Shown: in pieces, positions 49,073-58,088 of the stretch | How the letters are laid out: each line of letters starts with the position of its first letter | Numbering within the stretch: the stretch's first letter is position 1 | NCBI GenBank assembly: GCA_038562165.1 | Contig: JBCFAO010000005.1 | Span: 1 to 64,000 of the forward strand | Reading direction: 5' to 3' | Source: WRMS01 sp038562165 | GTDB taxonomy: Bacteria; Bacillota; Peptococcia; DRI-13; UBA5745 | Length of the DNA: 64,000 nt | Made by a program: the position numbers and the translations under genes | The notes under the pieces: model-generated | Databases searched by the model: none | What the model saw: only the letters and a program-made list of their open reading frames with translations | Told to the model about the DNA's origin: nothing

Positions 49073-49930
49073 ATGAACATTGCCATTATAACAGACAGCA
49101 CCTGCGATTTATCCGCCAGTGCCGAAGCCGCTTATCAAATCGATATCGTGCCTTTGATGGTGACCTTTGGCGAAAAAGCCTACCGGGACGGCATCGACCT
49201 GACCAACAGCGAGTTTTACCTGCGGCTAGCCAAAGCCGAAATACTGCCCACCACTTCTCAGCCTACGCCGGCGGCATTCCAGGAGGTTTTCCGCCGCCGC
49301 CTGGACGAGGGCAAAGACATCGTAGGCATCTTTATTTCCGCCGGCCTCAGCGGTACTTATCAGTCCGCCATGATCGCCAGAAGCAGCTTTATTAATGAAG
49401 AGCAAAGCAGGATCTATCTGATAGACAGCCAGCAGGCTACCGGCAGCCTGGGCATTTTGGTTCACCAGGCCTGCAAAATGCGGGATCAGGGGGCCGGCGC
49501 CAAAGAAATTGCCGACAGCATCAATGAACTGGTGCCCCGGACCAGACTTTACGCCTTATTCGATACCCTGAAATATCTCAAAATGGGCGGACGCTTGTCC
49601 GCCGCCGCCGCCGCTGCCGGCGGTCTGCTCAATATTTCGCCGGTCTGCTCCCTCGTAAACGGCAAGCTGGTACCGATAGCCAAGATTCGCAAGCGGCAAA
49701 ATGTTTTCCACCAATGGCTGCGGGAGAAGCTGCTGACGGATATTCCCGATCCCCAATACAGCGCCGCCTTCCTGCACAGTGACGCTCCGGCCCTGGCCGC
49801 TGCTTTGCAGGAAGAGTTTAAATACCTGTTGTCCCCAGACAAAACCCTGACCCTCTCCCTCGGCGCTGTCGTCGGCACCCATACCGGGCCCAATGCCCAA
49901 GGCATTGCCTATATCGCCAAAGCAAAGTAA
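49073..49930 (+). CDS. DegV family fatty-acid-binding protein (FakB-like)
   Basis: Predicted 285-residue protein of the DegV/FakB family, which binds a fatty acid and presents it to the kinase FakA. Motifs: ITDSTCDLSA, PTTSQPTPAAFQEVF, FISAGLSGTYQSAMIA, YLKMGGRLSAAAAAAGGLLNISPV and the C-terminal LGAVVGTHTGPNA. The Ser/Thr-Gln pair in PTTSQP and the GRLS motif are characteristic. It is co-transcribed with the MarR gene. A fakA homologue is not in the window. Confidence 0.92.
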   Translation: MNIAIITDSTCDLSASAEAAYQIDIVPLMVTFGEKAYRDGIDLTNSEFYLRLAKAEILPTTSQPTPAAFQEVFRRRLDEGKDIVGIFISAGLSGTYQSAMIARSSFINEEQSRIYLIDSQQATGSLGILVHQACKMRDQGAGAKEIADSINELVPRTRLYALFDTLKYLKMGGRLSAAAAAAGGLLNISPVCSLVNGKLVPIAKIRKRQNVFHQWLREKLLTDIPDPQYSAAFLHSDAPALAAALQEEFKYLLSPDKTLTLSLGAVVGTHTGPNAQGIAYIAKAK

Positions 49931-50007
49931 GAAGAAAGCCGGATCAGCCTATACTCACTATCTTGCCAGGAAAATCATACATTTATATATTTCTGCTTGG
50001 GTGTCTC

Positions 50008-50055
50008 GGGTGTCTCAGATGGGCCTGAAAAGGTTCCGGTGAGGCACCCCTTTTG
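50008..50055 (+). terminator. rho-independent terminator after degV
   Basis: GGGTGTCTCA ... TGAGGCACCC forms a ten-base stem with one wobble, followed by CTTTTGTTTT. A direct repeat of GGGTGTCTC lies immediately before it. Confidence 0.75.
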
Positions 50056-50208
50056 TTTTGCAACATGACAAAGAGGCCGGCTCAAATCAAGCCCCAAACA
50101 CTGTCTATAGCGGCTGGCTTATGAAACCAGGCTATGCAGCCTTTTGATTCGCTTTTGAGCAGGCCCCTTTGTCTTCCGGATTCTTTCTAGTACTAGAAGT
50201 ACGGATTC

Positions 50209-51681
50209 TCAGATAATAATGAAGATGATGCCGCCGCTGCCCTCGTTGACAATGCGTTTCATGGCTTCTCTCAGCTTATGCTGGATGCTTTCAGGCATGC
50301 CGGTCAGCTTGCTGCTGATCCCTTCGCCTACCAGATCATGAAGGGACTTGCCGAAAATATCGTAACTCCAAATCTGGGAGGGGTTTTCCTGGAATTTATC
50401 GGTGATGTAGCGGGCCAAATCGGCGCACTGCCTCTCCGTACCCATCAACGGTGTGATTTCCGTATTGATGTCGGTACGAATCATATGAATGGCCGGGGCG
50501 CTGGCTTTCAGCTTAACGCCGAACAGTCCTCCCTGCTTGATCAGCTCCGGCTCTTCCAGAGTCATCTCATCCATTAAAGGATTGACTACGGCATAACCGG
50601 AATCCCGGACAATAGCCAAAGCGTCTTTTACTTTATCGTAGTCCTTCTTGATGGTGGCATAAGACATCAAGAGCTGCAATACATCCTGATTGCCGTCTAC
50701 GGCAAAGCCGGTGACTTCCTTCAGAACCTGATACCACAGGCCGTCCTGCACCGTCACGCTGATGGAAGCCATACCGGTGCCCAGATCCATATCCTCCAGC
50801 ACCACTTCTTCCACCACCGTATTTTCGCTGAGCATTTCGATGGCTTTGTCAATATCCCGCAAGCGGCTTACCGGCTCAATAGCATCGGTGACGGAGGTTT
50901 CCATCTGCACCCGCAGCCAGTAATCCTCCGGCAGCACCTCTACCCACTTGGGCAGATTGACATTGACTTCCGTCACGGGGAATTCAAAAAGGGCTTCCTC
51001 TAGAATTTTCGTAATGCCTTCCGTGTCCAGGCCGGAAATATCCATGGCCATCACCGGCACTTCGTAGCGCAGCTCCATGCTTTGAGCCAGCTCCAAAGTC
51101 TCCAGTTCTTCCGGCTTGGAAGTGTTGAGAACCACTACGAAAGGACGGGAAAGCTGTTTCAGCTCTTCAATAACCCGGGCTTCCGGCTCTTCATAGTTCT
51201 CCCTGGGAATATCCGTAATGGAACCGTCGGTGGTCACCACCACACCGATGGTGGAGTGATCGGCAATTACTTTTCTGGTACCTATCTCCGCTGCTTCCTG
51301 GAAAGGCATAGGATCATCGGACCAAGGCGTATGCACCATTCTGGGGCCGCTTTCATCCTCGTAGCCTTTAGCCCCTTCCACGCTGTAGCCTACGCAATCC
51401 ACCACCCGCATTCTCACCGTCAGGCCTTCTTTGATCTCCACCTCCACCGCTTCATTGGGAATAAACTTCGGTTCGGTGGTCATGATGGCCCGGCCGGCAG
51501 CACTCTGGGGCAACTCATCGATGGTGCGCTGGCGGTCATATTCGTCGGTAATATTGGGAATCACCAATAAATCCATGACCTTTTTTATGAAAGTGGATTT
51601 TCCTGCCCTTACCGGGCCCACGACCCCTAAGTAGATATCGCCGCCAGTTCTCTGCGCAATATCCTGAAAAACATTCTCCAC
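50209..51681 (-). CDS. spoIVA: stage IV sporulation protein A (SpoIVA ATPase)
   Basis: Coat morphogenetic ATPase that polymerises on the forespore surface. 490 residues, as in Bacillus. N-terminal Walker A LGVVGPVRAGKSTFIKKVM, switch-like DCVGYSVEGAKGYEDE, DGSITDIPRENYEEPEARVIEELK, and the conserved hydrophobic C-terminus GGIIFIII, which anchors it at the membrane via SpoVM. The start is GTG with AGGAGG eight bases ahead. A sigma-E-type promoter lies 120 bases upstream. This gene is the best evidence that the host forms endospores. Confidence 0.96.
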   Translation of the reverse strand: MENVFQDIAQRTGGDIYLGVVGPVRAGKSTFIKKVMDLLVIPNITDEYDRQRTIDELPQSAAGRAIMTTEPKFIPNEAVEVEIKEGLTVRMRVVDCVGYSVEGAKGYEDESGPRMVHTPWSDDPMPFQEAAEIGTRKVIADHSTIGVVVTTDGSITDIPRENYEEPEARVIEELKQLSRPFVVVLNTSKPEELETLELAQSMELRYEVPVMAMDISGLDTEGITKILEEALFEFPVTEVNVNLPKWVEVLPEDYWLRVQMETSVTDAIEPVSRLRDIDKAIEMLSENTVVEEVVLEDMDLGTGMASISVTVQDGLWYQVLKEVTGFAVDGNQDVLQLLMSYATIKKDYDKVKDALAIVRDSGYAVVNPLMDEMTLEEPELIKQGGLFGVKLKASAPAIHMIRTDINTEITPLMGTERQCADLARYITDKFQENPSQIWSYDIFGKSLHDLVGEGISSKLTGMPESIQHKLREAMKRIVNEGSGGIIFIII

Positions 51682-51804
51682 GCCAATCCCTCCTATGTCT
51701 TATTGCAGCTGGAGCCTGCCGACACAAAGCCTCAATGTTGCCATCCGCCTATTTCGGAATGTGTTAACGGGCTCACTTCGCCAAGCGGCACTGATTTGCT
51801 ATAA

Positions 51805-51834
51805 ACTATATGGGACAGGTGGAGGGAATATACC
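51805..51834 (-). promoter_or_regulatory. sigma-E-type promoter of spoIVA
   Basis: On the minus strand GGTATATT (51827-51834), 14 bases, CATATAGT (51805-51812), matching the mother-cell sigma-E consensus (-35 xATATT, -10 CATACAxT) in sequence and spacing. Confidence 0.7.
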
Positions 51835-51877
51835 TAAAATTTAAACTTGGATGATGTTTTTCTTGTCCTGGTCCTGC

Positions 51878-52579
51878 CTAAGCCTGATTATCTTCCCGGT
51901 TCTTGCCGGTCTGTCCGGTTTCCTCAAAGGCCGCCGCCGCTTCCGCCGCCTCGGCTGTTTCGTCCAATTGGGCCGCTTTTTCCTGCAACTCTATCTGAAG
52001 AGAATTAGCCTTTGCCTTTTCCGACTCCTCATTTTTTTTCAGTTGCTTTCTGATGCGGCTGATGCTGCCGGGATGAGCTCCTACGGCCATAGCCATAACC
52101 ACTTCGGAAAAAGAAGCGTCCTTGGGCAGATTTTTTTGGGCGATTTGACCTTCAAAAGCCCGGATCCTGTCCTCTAAAGTACCTAAAGTATTGATCTCCA
52201 GGTCGTTAAAAGTATCCAGAAGATTTCTGCTCAAATAAAGCATGAAATAATAGCAAAGCTGGTTATCTCTTTGCAGCAGAGCCAAAGCCTCTTTAACCGG
52301 CACAAAGCTAAGCACTGTCTTGCTCAGCGTATAAGCCGTAATGTGCCGGGTTTCATCGGTGAGGCCGGCCACGCCGATGAGGGAGCCGGCGTCGAAAATG
52401 CCCAAAGCTTTATAGCGGCCGTCCTCCGTATTGCGTACGCTCATCATCAGGCCTTTGCGCACAACCCAAATATAGCCTCCCCGGCCAAAAGACAAGGTGC
52501 AAAAGTTCTTCTTCTTGATTTCCATTGTATGAAAAGGCAGTTCTTCCAGCAGCCGGCTGCATAATTCTTTTTTATCCAT
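51878..52579 (-). CDS. Crp/Fnr-type regulator
   Basis: Predicted 233-residue cyclic-nucleotide-binding-domain regulator. Residues 20-120 form the cNMP-like beta-barrel (GRGGYIWVVRKGLMMSV, ALGIFDAGSLIGVAGL), then a dimer helix and a short helix-turn-helix (DASFSEVVMAMAVGAHPGSISRIRKQL) which is more diverged than usual. The phosphate-binding Arg of true Crp is not evident. A 60-residue Glu/Ala-rich tail follows. GAGGAGG before the ATG. Target unknown; the divergent transporter-like gene (52870) is a candidate. Confidence 0.75.
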   Translation of the reverse strand: MDKKELCSRLLEELPFHTMEIKKKNFCTLSFGRGGYIWVVRKGLMMSVRNTEDGRYKALGIFDAGSLIGVAGLTDETRHITAYTLSKTVLSFVPVKEALALLQRDNQLCYYFMLYLSRNLLDTFNDLEINTLGTLEDRIRAFEGQIAQKNLPKDASFSEVVMAMAVGAHPGSISRIRKQLKKNEESEKAKANSLQIELQEKAAQLDETAEAAEAAAAFEETGQTGKNREDNQA

Positions 52580-52785
52580 AGTCTCCTCCTCTTCCGGGAT
52601 TTTCTTTTATTTTCGTTAACATCCTGGTTTCTTTCGTCAATGTTATGTACAGGCATATATAATTCTATGCACAAAAGCCGACTCCTTCCTGATTAGCTTA
52701 TGCCAGGAAACATAAAAATTTTTTTATTTTCTAACCTAAGTTATAAAAAGCCCTATTTAACGCTTTTTACCGCCCCGGGCCCGCA

Positions 52786-52814
52786 TTGTCATAAAAAATG
52801 AATTATGTTACCAT
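52786..52814 (+). promoter_or_regulatory. sigma-A promoter of the transporter-like gene
   Basis: TTGTCA (52786-52791), 17 bases, TACCAT (52809-52814). CATAA...TTATG in the spacer forms a small palindrome that could be a regulator site. The gap 52580-52785 is A/T-rich and otherwise empty. Confidence 0.5.
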
Positions 52815-52869
52815 AGCCTCATGCTGATGCTTGGCCATCAGGAATACAACCCAGAAGGGAAAGATCAAA

Positions 52870-54240
52870 ATGCCTGTTGCTCTGAGACAAATTCAGCCTA
52901 TCGCCGTAATCTTGTTTGCCGGCTTGCGCCTGTCAAATTACTTCATTAATAATTCCTTACTGGAATATCTCAGCGCCGGAGTCTTGCTGTTTATTATCGT
53001 CCAAGCCATGCCTAAGCTGGATAAAAGCAGCCGTTGGGTGGTATCGGGTCTCTTTTTATTTGGCGCCATCCTGCTTTTGACCAGCGGCGCCAATCTCCGG
53101 CTGTGGACTGTGGCTTTCTTAAAAAACGCCAACGTGGCCACTATGCTGATTTGCGTACCACTGATGTCTCTGCCTTTTTTTTATGAAGATTATCAAAGCG
53201 AGCTTAAAGTGGTGGCGCAGACAAAAATGCAATCCATGCTGGGCTTTTGTCTGTTGACCTCACTGTGCACTCATTTGCTGGGAGTACTGATCAGCGTCGG
53301 GGCCATCGCCATCATCTATGAGCTGCTAAGCCCCCATGCCAAGCTTTACAAATCCGAAGATACTTTTCTGGCCACCATTATGAGAAGCTATTCCTCCTCC
53401 GGCTTTTGGTCCCCGGCCTGGGCCTCTATGGTGCTGATCAATTCCCAACTGCAAGTTTCCTGGCTTTCTCTGATTCCCATCGGCCTGGCCTTTTCCGCTA
53501 TTTTTATGGGCTTGGATTTAGGTTTTATCGCCGTGAAAATCAAGCGCAATCCGGAAAGATATCCCCGGCTCCAGGCAGAAGAAGGGGCTGTGGTCAATTG
53601 GCGCAAGATATACACCATGCTGCTGCTGGCCTTTGCTCTCATTGGCTCCATTATCTTGGGCAACATCGTAACCCCCTGGGATCTGCTGATTATTATTTCC
53701 ATCGTCGCCATCATCTTCCCTCTGGCCACCGGCCTGCTGCAAAAGCACATGCCGGCATACAAAAAAGGGATGGCCAATTTCTATGGCAAATCCCTCATTA
53801 AAGTACAAAGCCAATGCGCCCTTTTTACTGCCGCCGGCTTTCTCGGCAAAGCCCTGGATGCCGCAGGAATAGGTGCTGTGCTGCCCCGTTTTCTGCCGGA
53901 CTGGCTTACCTCTTATCCGGTATTGATGATTGGAGCCATCATGCTGCTGCTGATCCTGCCGGCTATGGTAGGCATCCATCCCGTGGCTACCGGCACGGCT
54001 CTTCTCAGCGCCGTGACCCCCGCCGCTTTGGGCCTGGATCTGATGTCCTTTACCCTGACCATCCTCACCGGCTGGCTTTTAGCCACCTTCCTCTCCCCGC
54101 TGACTTCCACCTCTCTCATTCTCAGCGGCTGCTGCGGCCGGCCTTCCTGGAGCCTGCTTAATCTCAACAAGGTTTTCGGCCCTGTGGCGCTAATCCTTTT
54201 CAGCATCCTGATCGCTGTGGTCGGCCCCCTTTTAGGCTGA
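52870..54240 (+). CDS. polytopic membrane protein, transporter-like
   Basis: Predicted 456-residue protein with about 11-12 membrane segments. No clear family is recognised by eye. Helix pairs with central loops (LISVGAIAIIYELLSPH; MVGIHPVATGTALLSAVTP; LATFLSPLTSTSLILSG) are reminiscent of the ion-transporter superfamily (dicarboxylate/NhaD/ArsB-like) in which such loops bind the substrate. The ATG at 52870 has AAGGGA upstream; an earlier TTG in frame (52831) is rejected. Divergent to the Crp-like gene. Substrate unknown. Confidence 0.7.
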   Translation: MPVALRQIQPIAVILFAGLRLSNYFINNSLLEYLSAGVLLFIIVQAMPKLDKSSRWVVSGLFLFGAILLLTSGANLRLWTVAFLKNANVATMLICVPLMSLPFFYEDYQSELKVVAQTKMQSMLGFCLLTSLCTHLLGVLISVGAIAIIYELLSPHAKLYKSEDTFLATIMRSYSSSGFWSPAWASMVLINSQLQVSWLSLIPIGLAFSAIFMGLDLGFIAVKIKRNPERYPRLQAEEGAVVNWRKIYTMLLLAFALIGSIILGNIVTPWDLLIIISIVAIIFPLATGLLQKHMPAYKKGMANFYGKSLIKVQSQCALFTAAGFLGKALDAAGIGAVLPRFLPDWLTSYPVLMIGAIMLLLILPAMVGIHPVATGTALLSAVTPAALGLDLMSFTLTILTGWLLATFLSPLTSTSLILSGCCGRPSWSLLNLNKVFGPVALILFSILIAVVGPLLG

Positions 54241-54261
54241 TCCCAAACACTTCTGCTTCGT

Positions 54262-55224
54262 TCATCTCCTGCGAAAGGTAATGAGCTTCAGCATCAAAAA
54301 GGTGACGGGCATACCGATGGCCGCCGCCAGGAAAAAGGCCAGAAGCTTGCTGAGGCCGGCCCAATAATAGACCACAAACACGATAATGTTTTGCATGGCA
54401 AAATTGGGCAAATAAGACAAGCAGAAGCTGCCGTATCTTTTGAGGGAAAGGTTTGCCTTAAACGTAAACCGGCTATTGAGCAAATAGGAAACCGTCAGGC
54501 TGCTGAGATAGCCCAGGACGAAGGCGGGGCTTACCGGCAAAACCAGGGAATAAAGCAGCGAAAACACAATGCCGTTTACAGCGTTGACCAGACCGATGAT
54601 AAAGAAAATAAGAAACTGGCGGCTTAAGAAATACTGCAGCCAGCCTGGTTTAGCGGCTGGCAGCGGGCTGCCCCAGGGCAGCAGTTTCTCTCCCGCCACC
54701 AGATAGCTCTTTTTCGCCATAGCCGCCATGGGACTATCCGACAAAGAGTCTGAATAAAAGCCTTCAATTTCCCTGTGAGGATAGTCCGCCTTAAACCGGC
54801 GGACTTTTTCTTCGCCATAGCAATTCTTACCCTGATAGCGGCCGGTGCGGGGCTCCACCGGCGAGGCGATAAGGTTTACCACCCCCAGCCGGCGGCAGGC
54901 CTCTTCCAGCAGAAAAGCCGGTGAGGCCGAAATAATCAAATCGTCGGGCCGCTGCCAGACTTTATAGAAATGTTTGATCTTCTTAATATTGCGGCGCCAG
55001 AAATCATAGACGAAATTTTCCATATCCGGCAGTCCCTGAAAAAACACGTAAAACCGCTCTTTGCATTGGGTTTTGTCGATGCGGCCCAGGGCATAAAGCA
55101 GCAAAGCCCAGGCCTGCCGGGGCCAATACCTGGCCAAAGACCAGCGGTTTTGCAGACAGTACCAGTAAAAATCCTTCGTACTGTCCCCATCGTAGATGGT
55201 ATAGTCAAAATCATAAACGTTCAA
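54262..55224 (-). CDS. HAD-family phosphatase fused to a GtrA-like membrane domain
   Basis: Predicted 320-residue fusion. Residues 1-190 are a HAD subfamily IB phosphatase: VYDFDYTIYDGDST (D-x-D-x-T), LIISASPAF (Ser motif), YSDSLSDSPMA (acidic motif). Residues 195-320 are a GtrA-type four-helix membrane domain (LIFFIIGLVNAVNGIVFSLLY, FVLGYLSSLTVSYLLNSRFTF), which in other systems helps flip polyprenyl-phospho-sugars. Start TTG at 55224 has AGAGGG seven bases upstream; the longer ORF overlaps the UbiA gene. With the UbiA protein it could dephosphorylate polyprenyl-phosphoribose-phosphate and pass the lipid across the membrane. Confidence 0.82.
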   Translation of the reverse strand: MNVYDFDYTIYDGDSTKDFYWYCLQNRWSLARYWPRQAWALLLYALGRIDKTQCKERFYVFFQGLPDMENFVYDFWRRNIKKIKHFYKVWQRPDDLIISASPAFLLEEACRRLGVVNLIASPVEPRTGRYQGKNCYGEEKVRRFKADYPHREIEGFYSDSLSDSPMAAMAKKSYLVAGEKLLPWGSPLPAAKPGWLQYFLSRQFLIFFIIGLVNAVNGIVFSLLYSLVLPVSPAFVLGYLSSLTVSYLLNSRFTFKANLSLKRYGSFCLSYLPNFAMQNIIVFVVYYWAGLSKLLAFFLAAAIGMPVTFLMLKLITFRRR

Positions 55225-55246
55225 CGCTCTGCCCTCTTCCAAGTCT

Positions 55247-56131
55247 TTATACAAAATATAGCAACACAAATACCAGGAGGGCAAAAAGCAGCAGCAAGCC
55301 GCAAAGAACCTTGTCCCGCAGCACTACCTCCACCGGATCGCCGTCGGAATCCGTTTCGATATTCAAGCTGTACTTCAGGCAAATCAGGATAGCCAGAGGC
55401 ACCGTCCAAAGCATTCCTCCGCCTCTTTCCCCTTCTCCCCAAGCCAGGCTATGGCCGCCGCCGGCCCACAGGGAATAAAAAGCCACCGTCAGAGTAAGGC
55501 ACATGTTCATGCTTTTTTCCAAAAAGCCCTGGCTGTACTTTTTCAATACCTGCCGGGTTTCTTTCTGCCGTATCAATTCCCCCCGGCGCTTGCCCAGACC
55601 CATATAAAAAGACATGGTCAGCACCGTGAGATATAGCCAGCCGGAAACGGCAATTCCGGTGAGAGCTGCCCCATAAACCAGCCGCAGCAAAAAGCCCGCC
55701 GCCAATATGGAGATGTCCAACAAGGCCACATGCTTCAGCCGCCAGCTATAAGCCAGATTCATCAGCAAATAAGACAGCAAAAACAGCCAGGAAAAGAAAT
55801 TAGCCGGACCGGCCAGGGCCTGGCAGACTAAACCAAACAGCAGCAGCACCGCTGCCAATATGACAGCCTTGTTCACCGGCACGGCTCCGGAAGCAATGGG
55901 CCGGCGGCATTTTTCGCTATGCTGGCGGTCTTTTTCCGCATCCTGAATATCGTTATAGATATAAACCACCGAACTGATTAAGCAATAAGCCAAAAAGCCG
56001 GTAAAGGTCTGCCCTACCAAAGGCCATTGCAATAAGCTGCCGCTAAAAAACAGGGGCAGAAAAATAAAGAAATTTTTTGAATAGTGGTGGGGCCTCATCA
56101 ATTTGATATAGGGCTTCACTTGTGCAAACAT
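55247..56131 (-). CDS. UbiA-family prenyltransferase, DPPR-synthase-like
   Basis: Predicted 294-residue protein with about 8 membrane helices. YIYNDIQDAEKDRQHSEKCRRPIASG is the first Asp-rich motif (N-D-x-x-D-x-x-x-D) as in decaprenyl-phosphate phosphoribosyltransferase (Rv3806c-like); LLDISILAAGFLLRLVYGA is the second region. Such enzymes transfer phosphoribose from PRPP to a polyprenyl phosphate. It is followed by the HAD-GtrA fusion, which would remove the phosphate. The C-terminal region RDKVLCGLLLLFALLVF is hydrophobic. Confidence 0.85.
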   Translation of the reverse strand: MFAQVKPYIKLMRPHHYSKNFFIFLPLFFSGSLLQWPLVGQTFTGFLAYCLISSVVYIYNDIQDAEKDRQHSEKCRRPIASGAVPVNKAVILAAVLLLFGLVCQALAGPANFFSWLFLLSYLLMNLAYSWRLKHVALLDISILAAGFLLRLVYGAALTGIAVSGWLYLTVLTMSFYMGLGKRRGELIRQKETRQVLKKYSQGFLEKSMNMCLTLTVAFYSLWAGGGHSLAWGEGERGGGMLWTVPLAILICLKYSLNIETDSDGDPVEVVLRDKVLCGLLLLFALLVFVLLYFV

Positions 56132-56188
56132 AAAAAACGTCCTATCCTAAAAATTTATTCGGCGAGAGTGAGCAAGACTAACCCGGAT

Positions 56189-57856
56189 TTAGCGTGGATA
56201 ATAAATCACGCCGAATTGGATCAATTGCCGGATGCCGGCCAGGTTCACCCAGGCCAGCGCCACCATCAGAACCGCGCCTAGGATCCGCCTCAGCCGCGGC
56301 TTTTTAGCCAGCAGCTTCATCCATCCCCCGTAAAGCAAGGAAAGAAGAGCCCAGGAAAAATACAAGGTATAAAGTATCATCCCGTTTTCTTTGGCGCCCC
56401 AGCCCACACCCACCAGGAGGCAGAAGGAAAAAAGCAACCAGGCCAGGCAAATCCGGAAATACAGCTCTTTTCTATACAATAGAAAGGCTGCCGCCGCCAA
56501 AACAAACAAAACAGGGCCCAGCCAGGTCAGCCCTTGATCAGGGGCCAACTGCCAGGAAATCTGATCAAAGACATTCCGGGTAACGTAAGTCTCCGGCGCC
56601 GCCAGGCAGTTGGCGAGAAAGCCCCAATACTGCCGGAGTTTTTCCTGTAAAGGTAAACTGCTGCCGGCAAAACGCAAAAGCCGGGGCAAAGAGGTCCCCG
56701 CCTCCCAGAGCAAAGGCATCTGGCCGAAAACTGTCAGGAAAGCCAGAAAGATCAATCCTGTCCGGAACATAACTGCAAAGCTGCGCCGGAAATTCCCGCC
56801 TTTTAGAATAAAAAACAGAAAGAAACCGCTGGTAAGCATGCTGCCGGCAGCGCCGCTAAAACAAAAGGGCTGCCAGAGCCAGGGCTCCCCCGTCCCCGCC
56901 TTGCCGGAGAGCTCCTCCCGGCAGAGGGAATAAATGAAGAGTAAAAGCCAAAATAGAGCAAAGACGTATTGTTCCAGGTTCAGGACAAACAAGAGCACCG
57001 GATAACTGGTAAAGTATAAACCTAGAAAAATCAGTTGATCCAAACCCCTGAGCTTCAGCAGCCGGGAAACCAGGATCAGGGAAAAGGCCAGCACTATGGC
57101 CTGCAAGGAGGCTATAGCCAGGGCATAAACCGGCAAAGCGCCGCCAAAGCAAGCGGCAACCCAAGTGGCCAGGATGCCAAAGGGCAGGGCGAAGAGGCCA
57201 AAAAGGGGCTGCCGTAAATCATTTTCCGGACCGTTGATATTGATATAGGCATTCGTCTGCAAATGAATACCCGTATCGCTGGTAAAGACGGTATCGTATT
57301 TATTGGCCTGGCCTGCCGCCGCCGGCTGATAAAACAAATTTGTCCGGCTGTAAGCCGAAAAAATCAGTAATACGGACAACGCCGCCGCCAAAAGCCAGAA
57401 GCCCTTTTCCAGCCCAGTCATCCGCCGGATAAACGGAAGGCCGTAATGCCTAAAGATCTTGACCAGCCAGTAAAAAACCACCCATAGAGCTGCCGCCGCC
57501 AAGGCCGTAAGCAAAAGCTTAGCCATCGGCAGCAATCCCTGCCATAAGGCCTCGTCAATACTGCGGTAACGGGATAGGGTATCCAGTAAAAGCCGGGACA
57601 GCTTTTCGAAGCGGAAATAAAAATAGGACATAAAGATTTTACCCCCGCTATAGGCAAAAGGTAAGGCAATAGCCCCTGTCAGCCAGGAAAAGGGCTTAAA
57701 CAGGTTTTCTGCCAGCCCCCGGCGGAAGGCAAGCCAAACAAAAAGCAAAAAAGACAAGGCCACACCGAGAACCCCGGCAATAACAGGGCCTCTCAATGTG
57801 GCTAAAACCGTCATCGTTACAGCAGACAATATAAACAATAAACGAAAAAAGATCAT
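56189..57856 (-). CDS. large polytopic membrane protein, glycosyltransferase-like
   Basis: Predicted 555-residue membrane protein with about 12-13 helices and an extracytoplasmic loop after the helix near residue 170 (DTVFTSDTGIHLQTNAYINI). The overall plan (many helices, Asp in the first large outside loop) resembles GT-C glycosyltransferases that use polyprenyl-phospho sugars, but I do not see a decisive family motif. Its place at the head of the UbiA/HAD-GtrA unit supports transfer of a lipid-linked pentose to a wall or surface acceptor. Confidence in the function is modest. Confidence 0.6.
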   Translation of the reverse strand: MIFFRLLFILSAVTMTVLATLRGPVIAGVLGVALSFLLFVWLAFRRGLAENLFKPFSWLTGAIALPFAYSGGKIFMSYFYFRFEKLSRLLLDTLSRYRSIDEALWQGLLPMAKLLLTALAAAALWVVFYWLVKIFRHYGLPFIRRMTGLEKGFWLLAAALSVLLIFSAYSRTNLFYQPAAAGQANKYDTVFTSDTGIHLQTNAYININGPENDLRQPLFGLFALPFGILATWVAACFGGALPVYALAIASLQAIVLAFSLILVSRLLKLRGLDQLIFLGLYFTSYPVLLFVLNLEQYVFALFWLLLFIYSLCREELSGKAGTGEPWLWQPFCFSGAAGSMLTSGFFLFFILKGGNFRRSFAVMFRTGLIFLAFLTVFGQMPLLWEAGTSLPRLLRFAGSSLPLQEKLRQYWGFLANCLAAPETYVTRNVFDQISWQLAPDQGLTWLGPVLFVLAAAAFLLYRKELYFRICLAWLLFSFCLLVGVGWGAKENGMILYTLYFSWALLSLLYGGWMKLLAKKPRLRRILGAVLMVALAWVNLAGIRQLIQFGVIYYPR

Positions 57857-57906
57857 ACTGCCCGTCCCGTCTCTAGTCTCATATTGATCAAGGGGCAGCT
57901 TCCCCT

Positions 57907-57932
57907 AAAAAAAACCTGCTCACAGGAGCAGG
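57907..57932 (-). terminator. terminator of the tRNA gene
   Basis: On the minus strand CCTGCTCCTGTGAGCAGG is followed by TTTTTTTT, 10 bases after the tRNA 3' end. Confidence 0.9.
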
Positions 57933-57942
57933 GAGAAGGTCA

Positions 57943-58017
57943 TGGTGGGCCCACCTGGGATCGAACCAGGGACCGACCGGTTATGAGCCGGCTGCTCTAC
58001 CGCTGAGCTATAGGCCC
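57943..58017 (-). tRNA. tRNA with CAT anticodon (Met or lysidine-modified Ile)
   Basis: A complete cloverleaf on the minus strand: acceptor GGGCCTA/TGGGCCC, D arm AGCTCAGCGGTAGAGC, anticodon stem-loop CCGGCTCATAACCGG with anticodon CAT, TTCGATCC loop, and encoded CCA (57943-57945). It has 72 bases without CCA. Elongator Met and Ile2 (CAT read as k2C) cannot be told apart safely here; an initiator identity is unlikely because the initiator-specific anticodon-stem GGG/CCC is lacking. Confidence 0.93.
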
Positions 58018-58088
58018 GAATTTTTCGGGAAGGCAAAATATTTGCCCCCCCATCAACCCGTCTAGTATAACATAGGCAGAGCAGGATT

